DNA of 64,000 bases, from contig CM034307.1 of the NCBI GenBank assembly GCA_019925795.1, forward strand, positions 13,103,197-13,167,196, in the 5' to 3' direction. The position numbers and the translations under genes are program-made. Source of the stretch: Dendrobium chrysotoxum. Its lineage: Eukaryota; Streptophyta; Magnoliopsida; Asparagales; Orchidaceae. Every line of letters begins with the position of its first letter. Within the stretch, counting starts at the first letter, position 1. Below, piece by piece: positions 22,830-35,320 of the stretch. The notes under the pieces were generated by a model that saw nothing but the letters and a program-made list of their open reading frames with translations, ran no database searches and was not told the DNA's origin.

Positions 22830-25800
22830 CCTTCCCTTCAATTTAAGCTAATGGTTTTGTGAAAATGTTTGTAATTTGATTTTCTGTAGTAACGTGATGA
22901 AATTCAATCTCTTCCTTAGCTACATGATCTCTAATGAATTGATGCCTTATGTCTATATGCTTGGTTCTAGAATGTTAAATAGGATTCTTTGGAATGCATA
23001 TGGCACTCGTATTTTCACAAAAATTGGAATTATGCCAATAGAAAATTCTAAGTCAATCAATTGTTATTTTAACCAAAGAACTTGTGCCACACAACTACCT
23101 AAGGCAATGTATTCTGCTTCAGTAGTAGAAAGGGCAATTGAATTATGATTCCTACTGGACCAATAAACTAAAGAATTTTTAATGAATTGATAAGTTCCAG
23201 ATGTACTTTTCTAATGAACTCTACTTCCTAAAAAATTTGAATCAGAATATCTAACTATTTCAAAAGAAGAACTGTGCTTAGGATACCAAATCCTTAAGTT
23301 TTGAGTTCCCAAAAGATATCTCAGTATTCTTTTAACTGCTGTCAAATGTTTTTCCTTTGGATCAGATTGAAATCTAGCACACAAATAAACACTAAATATT
23401 ATATCTAGTATACTAGCAGTCATGTAAAGCAATGATCCAATTATTCCTCTAAATTTCTTTTGATGAATAGATTTTCCCTTAGAGTCCTTATCGAACTGCA
23501 CTAAGGAACTCATTAGTGTAGTTACTAGTTTAGCATTATCCATTTCATATTTCTTGAGGATGTCCTTAATATACTTCGACTGACTAAGAAAAGTTTCTTC
23601 CTCATTTTATTTTATGCTAAAACTAAGAAAATAACTCAAATCTCCCATCAAACTCATTTCAAATTTACTACTCATTATTTTTGAAAACTCATCACAAATA
23701 TTTTTATTAGTTGATCCAAATAAAATGTCATCAACATATATTTGAACAGTGAGTATATCTTCTCCTATCCTTCTCAAAAAGAGAGTGGTGTCCACACTTC
23801 CTTTAACAAATGATCTTTCTAATAGGAAAGTGGTTAACCTCTCATACCAAGCCCTATATGTCTGTTTCAGTCTATACAATGCCTTTTTCAATTTAAAAAT
23901 ATGATTAGGGAATTTAGAATTTTCAAAACCTAGAGGTTGCTCAACATAAACATCCTTTTATATCACCCCATTCAGAAAGGCACTCTTAACATCCATTTGA
24001 TACAATTTAAAACCTTTAAAAAAGGTAAAGGCTAACAAAACCCTAATTGCTTCAAGTCTGGCTATAGGGGCAAACATTTCTTCAAAATCAATCACTTCTA
24101 TTTGATTATACCTCTTGGTCACCAATCTAGCCTTGTTTCTAATCACAACTCTTGAATCGTTCATTTTATTTTTGAACACCCACTTAGTTCCAATAATACT
24201 TTGATCCTTAGGCCTTTCAATCAATTCCCAAATATAATTTCTTACAAATTGATTCAATTCTTCTTGCATGGCCAAAATCTAAAATTCATCCAAAAGTGCT
24301 TGATTTATATTAGTGTGTTCAATCATCGATATAAAGGCAGAATTATTCACCTCTTTGCTAAGTCCATGCCTAATCCTAACAACCTTACTAGGTTCACCTA
24401 AAATTAATTCCTTAGGGTGATTCTTAGAAAATATCCATTCTCTAGGTAAAGGGTTTTCTTCTCCTACATTCTCTTCAAAATTTGACTTTTCAATTTCATG
24501 GGAGATATTTTTAATATGATCTTCTTCCAGCCCTGGCTCTTTCGATTGCCAGATTCATCAAAAATAATATATCTGGTCTCCTCAACTACCAAAGTTTTCT
24601 TGTTAAAAATTCTATAAGATTTTCGAACACTAAATATCCAAGAAAAATTTCTTCACCAGATTTTGGATCAAATTTTCCTAAAAGAGTTTTACCATTATTA
24701 TGAATGAACACCTTACATCCAAAAACATGCAAATGTGAAAGATTTGGTATTTTACCCTTAAGAAGTTTATAGTGTGTTTGGTTCAACTTGGATCTAATGT
24801 TCACCATATTCAGAACATAACAAGTTATACTAATTGCTTTAGCCCAAAAATATTTTGGAAGTGAGTATTCTGCCAACATGGTTCTAGTAGATTCTATTAA
24901 GGTTATGTTCTTTCTTTCAACAACGCTATTTTGTTGAGGGGATCTAGGTGCTAAAAAATTATGATGACTTTCTTATTCTTTATAAAAGTATTCAAATTTC
25001 TCATTTTCAAACTCTCCTCCATGATCACTTTGATTTGATAAAATTTCACTCCCTAATTTCTTTAAATCCAAGTAGAAAAACTCCTAAATTCACCAAATGA
25101 TTAACTCATATGAAATAAAAATTTAACCCAAGTGAATCTTGAAAAGTCATCAACTATCATAAATCCAAACACCTTACCTCCTAGACTTACAGTGTTAACA
25201 TGTCCAAAAAGATCCATATGAATGATTTCCAAAGGTTTGTTAGTTCTAAGATCCTTAATGGAATGAAAGGAGGACTTCACTTATTTTCCTAATTGACATA
25301 CATCACATAGGTGATTCTTAGTAAAGTTTAGTTTTTGTATTCCTCTAACCAATTCTTTTTGGATAATTTTCCTTAAATTTTTTATGCTTGAGTGATAGAG
25401 TCTTCTATGTCATAACCATGATTCATCTGTAATTATTTTGAGACAAAAAGCATTAGAAGATTTTACAAAGTTTAAATCAAGCATGTATATATTATTTACC
25501 CTATTTTCACATAACATATCAATTCCATTTTGGCTTATAATGCAACTTGTGGGAAAAAGGTTTAACACTATAACCTTTATCACAAAGCTGACTAATACTC
25601 AACAAGTTATGTTTCAAGCCTTCAATAAATAATACATTTTCAATAAAAAAATTATTCTTGTTGATAATAATACATATACCTACCACTCTCTTAGTGGTAT
25701 TATCTCCAAGTGTTACCTTGCCTCCATTCATGGCTTCCAGCATTATAAATTGATTTGCATCTCCAGTCATGTGCTCTAAACATCCGTTTTCCAGGTACCA

Positions 25801-27485
25801 AATCCTCTCATGAGATCTTATATGAGAGTGTTTCTACATAAAGATCAAACGTTAGACTTGGAAACCCAAATAAGTTTGGGTTCACCTCTTGGCAATAATA
25901 AACTAGATGCAAATGTGATATGCTGTAATTTATGCATCTTTGGTCTCCATACTAAATGTTTTCTACTAAGAATTATATAAGTGTAGGATATGTATTCTAA
26001 CATTCCATATGAAAAACATTTTACTCCAGGAAAAGGATTTCATAATCAATATGAGTCATAATATCTTTTCCTAGGTATTGAACATGCATCCTTTTGCTTA
26101 GACTCATAGATATATTCAAGTGTGGGTATCGATCTATTTTCCATAATAGCCTTTATTTTAAATTCTAGATATGAGTTTTTATTTTTCAACTTTAAAATTT
26201 CTATTCACAAATCAATTTCACTATATTAAGCTTCTTCCATAAAAACTTTACAATCATCTTCAAGTTTAGTGTGTGATGATTTCAATAGTTCATGCATTTT
26301 GTTTAGATCATCAAATTCATCCAATAATTTCATAAGGTTGCTATCAATCAATGTGTGATCATTCTTAATAATTTCATGCTCTTTTTGTAATTCTAAAAAT
26401 TTTATGTTCAACCTAGCCTGCAACTTTTTGAGTTTCCTATAAGTAGTATGAACATTCTCAGAAACATTAAATAACTCTTCATAGGTTAAGTCACATATCT
26501 CTTCTTGATCTGATTGATCAAGCTTGTCGACCATTAAACACAAATTAGTAACTTCTTCCTATGCTTTGAGATTCGAACAAATAGATTTGATGTGACCAGG
26601 CTTCCTGCATTCATAGAAAATTACATCATTAGAAGCTTTACCATTTTTGTGAAACTTACCCTTATTCCACTACTGACGTCTCCTTTGCTTCCTCTTAAGA
26701 AAACTTCTGAATTGCCTTGTCATTAAGGCAATATCATCTTCATCCTCAGGCTGAGATTGATCACTATTCGAGTCATCCACTTTTAATGCAATATTTTTTT
26801 TCCATTCGCTTGTCACTTGCATCAATATGTTATTAAGTTACTCCTTGCTCGTAAGCAATTAGTGATGTAAGAAGATTATTAATAGAATAAATATTTAAGT
26901 CTTTTGATTCCATTATAATAGTTATATTTGCATCATAAGCAGTAGGCAAACAATGAAGAATTTTATTTACTTTTTTAGCATTTTTTAGTTCCCTACCTAA
27001 AGCATGCAATGAAGTGACTATCTGTGTAAAGCGAGTATATGTGTCATTGATTGACTCATTAGGTTTCATGCGAAAAAGTTTATATTCATGTAATAAAATA
27101 TTAAATTTAGATTGTTTCACCTAATTTATTCCTTTATATGTAATGCAAAGTCTATCCCATATTTTTTTTCTAGATTTATAGGTTGAAACACGCATATAGT
27201 CCTCAAATTTCAGAGCACAGAAAAATTTTTTAAGCATTTAGCATTTAGCTAAGCTAGTTATTTTTCTACTATCCAATCATTAAAAGGTATTTCAAGTCTT
27301 ATACCATCAAAAAGTCTAGTAGGACTACTATAACCTTCCTATACTAAAATACACATGCGATAGTCAAGTGATTGAAGAAAAATAGACATACGTGTTTTCC
27401 AAAAAATGAAAGGGATGTTATCAAACAATGGGGGTCTTGTGATCAAATATCTTTTAGGTGTGTTATGATTTCCAAACGTAGCCAT
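22830..27485 (-). pseudogene. Copia B gag-pol polyprotein remnant
   Basis: Gag starts at the ATG at complement 27483-27485. The capsid (UBN2-type) region is open at 27120-26833. The zinc knuckle near 26570-26620 reads FYECRKPGHIKSIC and has lost its first cysteine. A helical stretch follows (26543-26226). The protease site near 25770 reads LENGC where DSGC is expected, so the catalytic aspartate is gone. Integrase is recognisable near 25250-24586, and RT at 24275-23211 keeps IYVDDILFGST and the block ending RYLLGTQNLRIWY. RNase H near 23170-22870 is out of frame. No activity is possible. Confidence 0.85.
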
Positions 27486-27529
27486 GATCATTTTAAAAAG
27501 TTATTTAAAACTTAATTTTTGAAAGTAGG

Positions 27530-27540
27530 CTGTGATACCA
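27530..27540 (-). other. Mutated primer-binding site of copia B
   Basis: The complement reads TGGTATCACAG against TGGTATCAGAG expected for initiator Met tRNA. It lies two bases from the LTR. Confidence 0.7.
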
Positions 27541-27909
27541 CTTATAAAGTCCAAGTAGGTTGTTAAACCTAAGGCAATTATCCCAAAGCTAACCAAGAGG
27601 AGGGTGAATTGGTAATTTTAATTTTTTTTTAGAAAACTAATTTAAATAATTTGAGTATAGTTATAAATTTTTTCAAATTATTTTTCAACCATAGAAAAAA
27701 AAATTGAGGAAAATAAAAATGCCATAAAAGGTAAAGAACAGAAGACACCGGATTTTTTAGTGGTTTGGTCCAGCATAACCTACGTCCACTCCCTGGGGAC
27801 TCCTTCTCTAGGTATTACTCTAAACACTAGTGACTCTTCTTTAGCCCCCACAGTAAGGTAGAGAAGCCGTTATAAAAACCTCTCTTCCACCAACCCAGTG
27901 TGGCAGTGA

Positions 27910-28141
27910 ACCATCATCCTTTTTCACCCTCCTAGTGAAGGCAGAGAACCCACCATCCTTTCTCACCCTCCTAGTGATGGAAGAGTACCAACATCCTTTC
28001 TCACCCTCCTGGTGATGGCAGAGTACCAACATCCTTTCTCACCCTCCTGGTGATGGCAGAGAACCAATGCCCTTTCTCACCCTCCTGGTGATGGCAGAGT
28101 ACCAACGTCTTTTCTCACCCTCCTGGTGATGGCCGAGTACT
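27910..28141 (+). repeat. 38-bp minisatellite in the copia B LTR, about six units
   Basis: Tandem units built on CTTTCTCACCCTCCTGGTGA followed by TGGCAGAGTACCAA, with few differences between the middle units. The other LTRs have two to four diverged units at the same place (33730-33860 and 49890-50020), so copy number changes here. It lies downstream of the TATA box in the sense of transcription, so it would be part of the 5' leader of the RNA. Confidence 0.85.
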
Positions 28142-28368
28142 AGATCACTTCCCAAAGATCTTCTCTCAAGAGTATTCAAAGAGGTAGGGCAGAGATTTAA
28201 AGTATATACAAAGAGATCCTTACCTTTGGGCAAACTTGTGAACCCTTCATAATTTCCACTTGCAAGATCTCATATTTCTCACTCCCAAATACTCTCCCAA
28301 AACACACTCTCTATCACTCTCAAGAAGAGATTCATAGAAGAATTGAAGATAGTTAGTTTTTAGGACCC

Positions 28369-28380
28369 TTATATATAAAG
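28369..28380 (-). promoter_or_regulatory. TATA box of the copia B LTR
   Basis: The complement reads CTTTATATATAAGGG. The same position in the LTRs of element C has GAATATAAGGTTCC. Its place between the GTAC-rich region and the minisatellite leader fits a U3/R border. Confidence 0.6.
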
Positions 28381-29194
28381 AATAAGAAAAATTGTCCTAA
28401 AAACTAAAAATTTCAAGTTTGAAGAACTTTGATCGTACAGTATGATCATACTTCGTACATATAAACAGTTCAAAAAATGTTGTACGAACTTGATTTTATA
28501 CTCTGATCGATGTTTGTATGAACCAAGATCATACAGTACAATCAGTTCAAAAATTATTAAGTTTGTACGGGATGAACAGGTACAAACCTGATTCAATAGT
28601 TTGACCGATGTCTATGATGAACCAATTTTGTACAGTACGATCAGTTCAATCAAATCATATTTTTCTTGGTATAAAAGTGGACAACACTATTTTGTACTAT
28701 GTGAATCATTTGTATGAAAATATATTATACAGTACGAACCTTAATTCACACAGTATGAATAGTACTTAAATATTTTCCTGGCATGATTTGATTGACTTCA
28801 TTTTTAGAGGAACTACCAAGACAAATCATCCAGTATGATTTGAAAATTGTATAGTACGATTAGTTTTAAAATTTAAGTTTTTTTTTTTAAATCACTACCC
28901 TGCTGTGTGTATATATATTTACCCAATTGAAATCACACTCTCTCAGACTCAAGAAAAAATAGAAAACTTACAGACTTAATTTACAAGAACCATAATCTAA
29001 TCTATCATGAAGTCTTCGGCAGTCTGGAGTATGATTTCCTTGAAACGTTAGTACACACAAGCAACAAAAATAATGTTTCTAATATATGTTTGGAGAAATA
29101 GCAATCAACATAATAAGATTTTGAAATCATAAAAAACACAGATGATATAAAAATATATTTATGAAAACTAAGTTGCAACACAAGTTACATCAAT

Positions 29195-29720
29195 TTCCAA
29201 GAAATTGAACACAATAGGAATAAATTTAGGATTAGTACTTGGATTATCTATGTAATTAGAAGATCATGACTTGAATGAAGATAATGATGTGCAAAGGATT
29301 GAAAATGTGAATTTAATAGGAAGACAAAGTAATCCTGGCCTACTCAAATACATATAAAATTTAGATTGGAGGAACAATCTAAATTTTAATTACTTTAATA
29401 ATAATATTAGTGGTAACAATTAATAAAATTCATGTCAAAATAATCAAAGTGAAAATTGGCGTAATCTTGAGCAACCTATTATTAATCCAAGACCTTCTTA
29501 TCCTCCAAGATTTAATCAAAATAATCAGTTTGGAAATAAAAAGTCACCTTTGGAAAAGGTAGTGAATATGTTAAGAACTTAATTACAAAGCCAAGAGGAA
29601 TAATATAAAAATTCAAAAACTCAATCAAGAGCAATCTCATTTAGTAGTAGACTTCCAAGATCATTGTAAAGGATTACCGAAGTTAATCCAAAGGAAAATA
29701 GAAAAGGATCCTAGTGGAAA
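29195..29720 (+). pseudogene. Athila-type gypsy gag fragment
   Basis: With a few stops ignored, the plus strand reads as the C-terminal part of an Athila-lineage gag: an Asp/Glu-rich stretch (EDHDLNEDNDV), then INLDWRNNLNFNYFNNN, which matches the NPGWRNHPNF-type block of that family, then an Asn/Gln/Pro-rich part with PSYPPRFNQNNQFG and SPLEKVVNML. The start touches the LTR of copia B at 29180, so the 5' part of gag was lost or displaced by that insertion. There is no protease or RT after it. The assignment rests on family knowledge and is moderate. Confidence 0.55.
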
Positions 29721-30500
29721 CTACTTAAGGAGAGATTGTGATGTACCCAAACCAAATTGATAAATCTAAGCAACTCTAGCAAAAGACTATAAACTTAGTA
29801 TTGTTTGGGATGTAAACCATCTTTATGGTCATGTATGGTTTGTAGATTATTAAAATTCTCATGTTTATGTTGCATATTTTGTTGTTTTACAAATGTTTTT
29901 CATTGATCATATGTTTTTTTATTAAAGATTTGCTTTGATTATTGAGAAAAGTTGATGAGCCTAAACGAATCTGGCGTTATAGCGCTAATCATTAAAGCGT
30001 GGTTGCATTCATGCTCATAAAATGCCTTGATGCTACATGTTTAAATAACACGATGTCTGGACCCAAAAAATTAACATGAAATTCTTTTGGTTAAAAAGGT
30101 AGACGTATGATCATCACTTTGAAATTATGACGCTCTATTGAGTGCCACATCATTGATAACTAACGCAGTCGTATTCTAGCATATTCATTATTTATTTAGT
30201 TAAAGCGCCATGTAATATTTAACTTTAAGCACTATAGCACTTACGTATGTCAACCGTTGTAGCAGTTCCCCATATTAAAGTAATTCTTCAGTTACCAATA
30301 GGAAACGTTGCTGCGCCATGTGGCCTACGCAATTGTAGAATATATCTGTTCAAATGTTTTTTTTTCATTTTGTGTTAGGCTTAGTGTTGCAATGCAGCTT
30401 CCATCAGCATTGTAGTGCTTCAAATTTTTATATAAAGCATTGTAGTTCTTCAGAATGTTATCACATTTTTATTTTATTCATCTAAGTTTTCTCTTGAGTA
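29721..30500. other. Non-coding segment with repeated GCGCT-type palindromic words
   Basis: It holds no ORF. Between about 29980 and 30430 there are many short words such as GCGTTATAGCGCT, ACGCTCTATTGAGTGCCAC, AAGCACTATAGCACTT and GCATTGTAGTGCTT. Words of the same style recur at 33030-33320 and 53900-54170. They flank the two tandem units. Confidence 0.5.
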
Positions 30501-31703
30501 ATGGCTCCAAAGATGTTTGGAAAGAAGAGAGCTTCTTTGTCTCATGTTAAGAGTAGGTTCATTTCTGCTAAAGGTGAGTCAAGATTTGATGATTTGGTAA
30601 TTACCAAACAACTAATCCTTGAGTGAGGTTTTCAAAACCTTAGTTACCCTAGAATGCAAACTATTTTAAGTAGTGGTTGGGAGCATTTCTATAAGGAATC
30701 CTTTTGTTGCTATTATCAATGTTGTTAGGGAGTTTCTTGCCAATGGGTAAGAGGCTATAGAAAATAAATTCTTTGTGAGGGGTAAATGAGTCCCTTCCAA
30801 TTCTTTTGCTATTAATAAGATTTACAAGCTTCGAGACTTTCAATTTGATGAGCATAAAACCTTCATTGGAACCCTATTGACCCAGATGATATTTTTGAGA
30901 ATTTTGTGTGGTCATAATAGTGGAGCTTATTTGAAGAAGAAAGATAATAGAATCATCAATTTCCCTACTACCTTTCTTTCCCGATCCTCAAAGGCTTGCC
31001 ATTATTTCATTTCAACCTGCTTGGTGCCTAGTAAAAACATAAGAGAAGTAACATGTGATCATGCTTTATTAAATTATTATATTCAAATAGGTTATTTTAT
31101 GTATGTAGGAAAGCTTATTCTCTCTTCCTTTTTGTATATTAATAGGGGTAGTAGTTTAGTAGGGTTGGGACACCCCTCTCTTATTTATGCTTTATGTGTT
31201 AAAGCTGGTGTAAGGGGGACCAATCTGAGGAGCAGCTGTTTCCTATTACAACTCTAACTAAGAGAAAAATCTTGATTTTTAAACAAATAGAAAGTGAAGA
31301 TGGTGGGGGGGGGAGCCTAGTGTGCCAAAAGTGACTAGTAGGCCTCGTTGCAATAGTAGTAGTAGGAGTTCTCGGACTCCTAAATCTTTAAATGACCAGG
31401 TTTCTGATTTGAGAGAAAATTGAATGAGGTGACTAATATTTTTGGGGAATCCATAGACTTGAAGTTTGAGATTCATATGAGGATAGCCATAGCATGGATC
31501 AACAGGAGAAGTATTATAGATACACTGTTGATGTCAATAATACTCTTGTTGGAATGTATATAAGTAACCTATTTATGGAGCATACATATCAACTTTAGTT
31601 TCCATCTGCACCATTTTTCGATCCCTTTATTTGGCATACTAGATAGAAAGGTCAGGAAGATGATGGTGATGAGGAAGAAGAAGATCCCAATTCATTTCGC
31701 TAG
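30501..31703 (+). pseudogene. Putative plant transposon protein ORF, unit A
   Basis: ATG at 30501 (MAPKMFGKKRASLSHVKSRF), TAG at 31701-31703, total span 401 codons but with several stops and frameshifts. The order of blocks matches the family annotated as putative plant transposon protein (PF20167-like): a start with SSGWEHFYKESF, the RGKWVPF-type block (here mutated), LRILCGHNSGAYLKKK, FLSRSSKACHYFISTCLVPS, then GLGHPSLIYALCVKAGV, a Ser-rich linker and an acidic tail of Asp/Glu. Such ORFs occur in Athila-type and other plant LTR elements. Their biochemical role is unknown. The copy in unit B (51409-52608) has nearly the same length and independent lesions. Confidence 0.6.
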
Positions 31704-33029
31704 GAGTCTTCTAACTATTTAACATGAGAGAGAGGAGAGAGATACTGAATGTTTATTTGTAGCTTGTTTTTCGATTATTGCTTTTCATTTCTTTTGCTTG
31801 GGAGAGATCCTAGTTATTGATTTGTGATAGTGATGTTGTAATGGCCATGAGAGCCATAGTTATTTGGATTAGCTGAGTGGTGCCTTAAGCATTAGTTATC
31901 TAGTTTAATAGTGTATTACATGTTATGTGTCTCTTTACCATTTATTAAGCTAGATGTGTTATTAATTGTAGGTACCTTATGTTTATGTTTACATTTGATT
32001 TTATTCTCCTATGCTTGCATCTTTTTTATCTTCAATTATCATCTACACTTTTTGATTATATGTTAATAAAAAATTATAAAAAATTTGGATTATAATAAAA
32101 CCCTAGATTATAGTTTGAATGAACACTACATTATAATTCATAGTTTGAAAAACGTAATAATTAACAAACTTAAATCATTTATGTTATTGAATTGACTTAA
32201 ATTTATAAGTTCTACATTAATACATTGACCTTTGAATATAATGAAGATTAATTAAGATTAAAGAATAAATATGGGTAGCTTAAAATTAGAAATTATAGTA
32301 ACTTAAAATTGGAATTTGGGATATTATTAAATCTTTATATTAACATCATTATTATTGCAAGAGACTATAAGAAAAACTGATATTCAAAATCATTAATTAT
32401 GTACTCTATGAGAATGAAAAGAAATGAAATATAAAATGAGTTTTAAAATGTAGATTTAAAAGAAAGAAAAGAAGAAGAGTATATTTAAAAATTGGTATCA
32501 GTTGAAAGCTTAAAATTCAACTACAATCTTATATATAAAATCACAAAGTATATATTAAGGAACTACTACAAATGATGGTAAACTAATAAAATTTTAATTT
32601 TAACAACAAACGCATCTAACCTTTAAAGCTACCTTATTCATTTCAAGATTAAAGAGTTAATGATATATTTATATTCATAGCATATAAATTAAAAACAAGT
32701 AATAGCAAGAGTGAATATTTAGGATATTTGCTAGAACTTCTTAAATTAGAATTATAAACTTTGTTCATCATAAACTACTTCTAGATTGTGATGTATAATA
32801 TATCATTTTAGTAATTTTTAATTATCAAGTTTAACTTTAGTTATTTAATTAATCAAAAGTGAAGATCCTTTTTTTACTTGAGTACAAGCAAGAGTTTAAA
32901 CTTGGGAGAATTTATTAAGTGCAAATTATATTCTATTTATTTTATTTGAATTTCAATGGAAATATATTATTTTAGTTATTTTTATAGAGTAAATACTCAA
33001 GAAAGGTGGAAATTACAATATATCAGGTC
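31704..33029. other. AT-rich non-coding part of unit A
   Basis: It has no ORF. It is homologous to 52609-53880, and on the opposite strand to about 340-830. The first 250 bases are the best conserved (GTGATAGTGATGT, TGGTGCCTTAAGCA). Confidence 0.6.
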
Positions 33030-33318
33030 GCAACATGACGCTGAGTGAAACAATGCCGCTACGCTCATATCAACTTCATCGAAGTGCCACACTAGAACAT
33101 TATAGTGCCATCTTCTCTATTTAGGATTTATACAGCGGTACAAAAGTCAACATCATTTCCTTGATGGCACAACTATGTTGGAAAGTTTAGCTTGCCAGTA
33201 TTGATTTCTTAAGAAAATGAATGCCGCAACACTAAAATTTTGACACTACAGTGATGTAAAGTCAACACGGGTGCCACAATGCTTAGGCTTTTGGAGTGCT
33301 ACAATAGTTCCCCATGTT

Positions 33319-33323
33319 AAAGA
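33319..33323. repeat. Left target duplication of copia C
   Basis: AAAGA, identical to 51196-51200. Confidence 0.9.
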
Positions 33324-35013
33324 TGAAAGTGCGAATAGGTTGCTAGACCTAGTAATTATGTCCCTAGGCTAACCAAGAGGGGGGGGGGGGAGATGAATTG
33401 GTATTTTTAAAAACCTCTTGTAAGTTTTGAAAACCTTTTGATTAAAACTCTATATATATCATACAATACAATCCAAATCGTACAGTACGAATAATTATAA
33501 ATTTTTTACTTTTTTAACCACAGAAAAATAAAGTGCAATACAGATATATAGATGTAGTAAATAAAGACAAGAATAGAGAACACCAGATTTATAATGGTTC
33601 GATCAAACACGACCTACATCCACTCCCTAGAGACTTCTTCTCTAGGTATTGCACTAAATAAAGGTTACTCTCCTTTTTCCCCCACAGCAAGGCGGAGAAT
33701 CCCTTATAAACTCTATTCCATAAAACCCCGGTGCGGCAGAAAACCATCAACCTTTTTCACCCTCTAAGTGAAGGCAGTGAACCTTCTCATCCTTTCACAC
33801 CCTCCAGGTGTCGGTAGAGAACCAAGCATCCTTTTTCAACCTCTTGGTAATGATAGAGACTTGGACCTTCTTCAAAGATCTTCTCTCAAGAGTCTTTAAA
33901 GAGATATGGAAGAGACTTGAAGGACGAACAATGAGATCATCACCTTTGGATAACCTTGTGAATCCCCTCACAATTTTATCTTCAAAGATCTCACCACACT
34001 AACTCCCAAACACTCTCTGTAATCACTCTCCCTTCCACTCTCAAGAAGAAATTCGAAGAAGATTAGTTGGAAAGTCAGGTTTTAGGAACCTTATATTGAA
34101 AGGACAAGAAAAATCATCCAAAAACTAAAAATTTCAAGTTTTATGAAGTTCGATCGTACCGTACGATCGACATTCATACGTACAAAAAGTTTAAAACATT
34201 GAATGTTTCATCCCGTACGCTCGTGTATGAACCAATGAACTCGTACTCTAAAAAATATTGTACGAAATATATTCGTCATGTACGAACATTTTAAAAAATT
34301 GAATGGTTCGTCCCGTATGATGTAGTATGAGCCATGTAAGCTCTTATTTCTTACTCTAGAAATGATATACAAACCCTATCCATCCCATAGGAACAATTCA
34401 AAAAAAATTAAATTGTTCATCCAATATGATCCAGTATGAACAATGTAAGCTCTTATTTTGTACTCTAGAAATGATATACAAAATCTATTCATCCCGTACG
34501 AACAGTTCAAAAAATTGAACGGTTCATCTCGTATTATCTAGTACGAACCATGTAAGCTCTTATTTCGTACTCTGAAAATGATATACAAAAATATTTCATA
34601 TTGTACGACTTATACTCAGAAATAATTTTAACCAGGCAGGTTCGTATTAGAGGAGAAATAATATAAATCATCCCGTATGATCATACATCGTATAATATGA
34701 TTAGTTTTAAAAAATTAAGTTTTATCTCACTCCCCCAGTGTGTGTGTGCATAATTATCTAACTTATAATCACACTCTCTTAGACTCAAGAAAAGTAAAAA
34801 TTACATATTTCACTTACAATAAACTCTAACAAAATAACTTGAAATCTTTAGCAGTCTAGAGTGTGAATTTCTTGAAAGACATGTTAGTACACACAAAATA
34901 GAATTTCCCAGTATATGTTAAGAGAAATAATAATCAAATAATAAGCTTTTGTAATTATCAAAAACTCACATTAAAAACTCACTTGAATAAATAAATTTGC
35001 ACCATTGTCAACA
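33324..35013 (-). repeat. 3' LTR of copia C
   Basis: From TGAAAGTGCGAATAGG to CACCATTGTCAACA. It contains a 12-G run at 33379-33390, the CCACTCCCTAGAGACTTC segment, two to four diverged minisatellite units (33730-33860), a TATA box at 34089-34098 and a GTAC-rich U3 (about 34140-34700) with a tandem repeat of about 107 bp. Confidence 0.9.
34230..34620. repeat. Tandem repeat of about 107 bp within the U3, with GTAC motifs
   Basis: The word CCATGTAAGCTCTTATTT recurs at 34332, 34441 and 34548, each time followed by a TACTCTAGAAATGATATAC-type stretch and then by CCGTACGAACAGTTC-type and GTACGAACC-type words. The other LTR has the same array at 50380-50780. About ten GTAC cores lie in each LTR, far above what this base composition predicts, plus many decayed forms with GTAT or ATAC. 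Confidence 0.75.
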
Positions 35014-35014
35014 A

Positions 35015-35027
35015 TCTCCTCCTTTTT
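35015..35027 (-). other. Polypurine tract of copia C
   Basis: The complement reads AAAAAGGAGGAGA one base before the 3' LTR. Confidence 0.75.
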
Positions 35028-35054
35028 GATGATGGCAAAATAATTATTATTTTA

Positions 35055-35264
35055 GTTAACAGGTAAATGTAAATTTTCTCATATGCTCCCCCTAAATGAA
35101 TGGTCTATTTGAAATAAGGGGACTGATAAAAATAGAGAGACAATAAATAAACACACACAAATACACATATAACATCACATAACATGCATATATAATAAAG
35201 CATACACACATAACAAACAATTCCAATGCTAAACATAATCAAACAATACAAACTTATTGTTTGA
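35055..35264. repeat. Tandem duplication in the 3' internal region of copia C, first copy
   Basis: The 210-bp unit starting at GTTAACAGGTAAATG is repeated from 35265 (GTTAACAGGTAAATAC) and continues, after the LINE insertion, at 41638-41790. Shared stretches include GGGGACTGATAAAAATAGAG and ATAACATCACATAACATGCA. The duplication predates the LINE, which inserted into the second copy. Confidence 0.8.
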
Positions 35265-35320
35265 GTTAACAGGTAAATACAAATTTTCTCCTAAGCTCCC
35301 GCTAAATGTAAGTTCCCCCT

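Larger units (their letters stand above)
22811..29180 (-). mobile_element. Truncated Sirevirus-like copia element B
   Basis: A decayed gag-pol on the complement (27485 to about 22830) with its 5' LTR on the right (27543-29180). The order gag, protease, integrase, RT, RNase H is that of Ty1/copia, and the proteins resemble those of element C over their whole length. The primer site is still visible although mutated. No second LTR is found on the left. The solo LTR at 17506 cannot be its partner, because that LTR has its own target duplication and a paralogous empty site. The 3' end was therefore lost. Decay is heavier than in element C. Confidence 0.8.
27543..29180 (-). repeat. 5' LTR of copia B (1638 bp)
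   Basis: The inner end has TATAAAGT where the other LTRs have TGAAAATG, and the outer end is TTGCAACA. In plus-strand order it carries the conserved opening with GCTAACCAAGAGG, the CCACTCCCTGGGGACTCC segment, the GCCCCCACAGTAAGG box, a 38-bp minisatellite, a TATA box and then the GTAC-rich U3 to its right end. Confidence 0.8.
30264..33305 (+). repeat. Tandem unit A (about 3042 bp) of the Athila-type element
   Basis: The stretch from AGTTCCCCATATTAAAG at 30264 to AGTTCCCCATGTTAAAG at 33306 is one unit. The next unit begins at 33306 and, after the copia C insertion, resumes at 51201. Both units contain, in order, a GCGCT-type segment, an ORF of about 400 codons, a conserved tail (the GTGATAGTGATGT type), an AT-rich block of about 1 kb and another GCGCT-type block. 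This may be a repeated LTR or a duplicated 3' region. Confidence 0.65.

Noticed and set aside
22876..23148. Plus-strand frame of 90 codons
   Set aside because: It is antisense to the decayed copia B RNase H.
27910..28141. CRISPR-like array because of regular repeats
   Set aside because: The units are contiguous without unique spacers and lie inside an LTR of a plant element. It is a minisatellite.
17506..29180. Pairing the LTR at 17506 with the one at 27543 as the two ends of one copia element
   Set aside because: The left LTR has its own target duplication and a paralogous empty site, its sequence is clearly more different from the right one than a pair should be, and unrelated R1 sequence continues directly beyond it.
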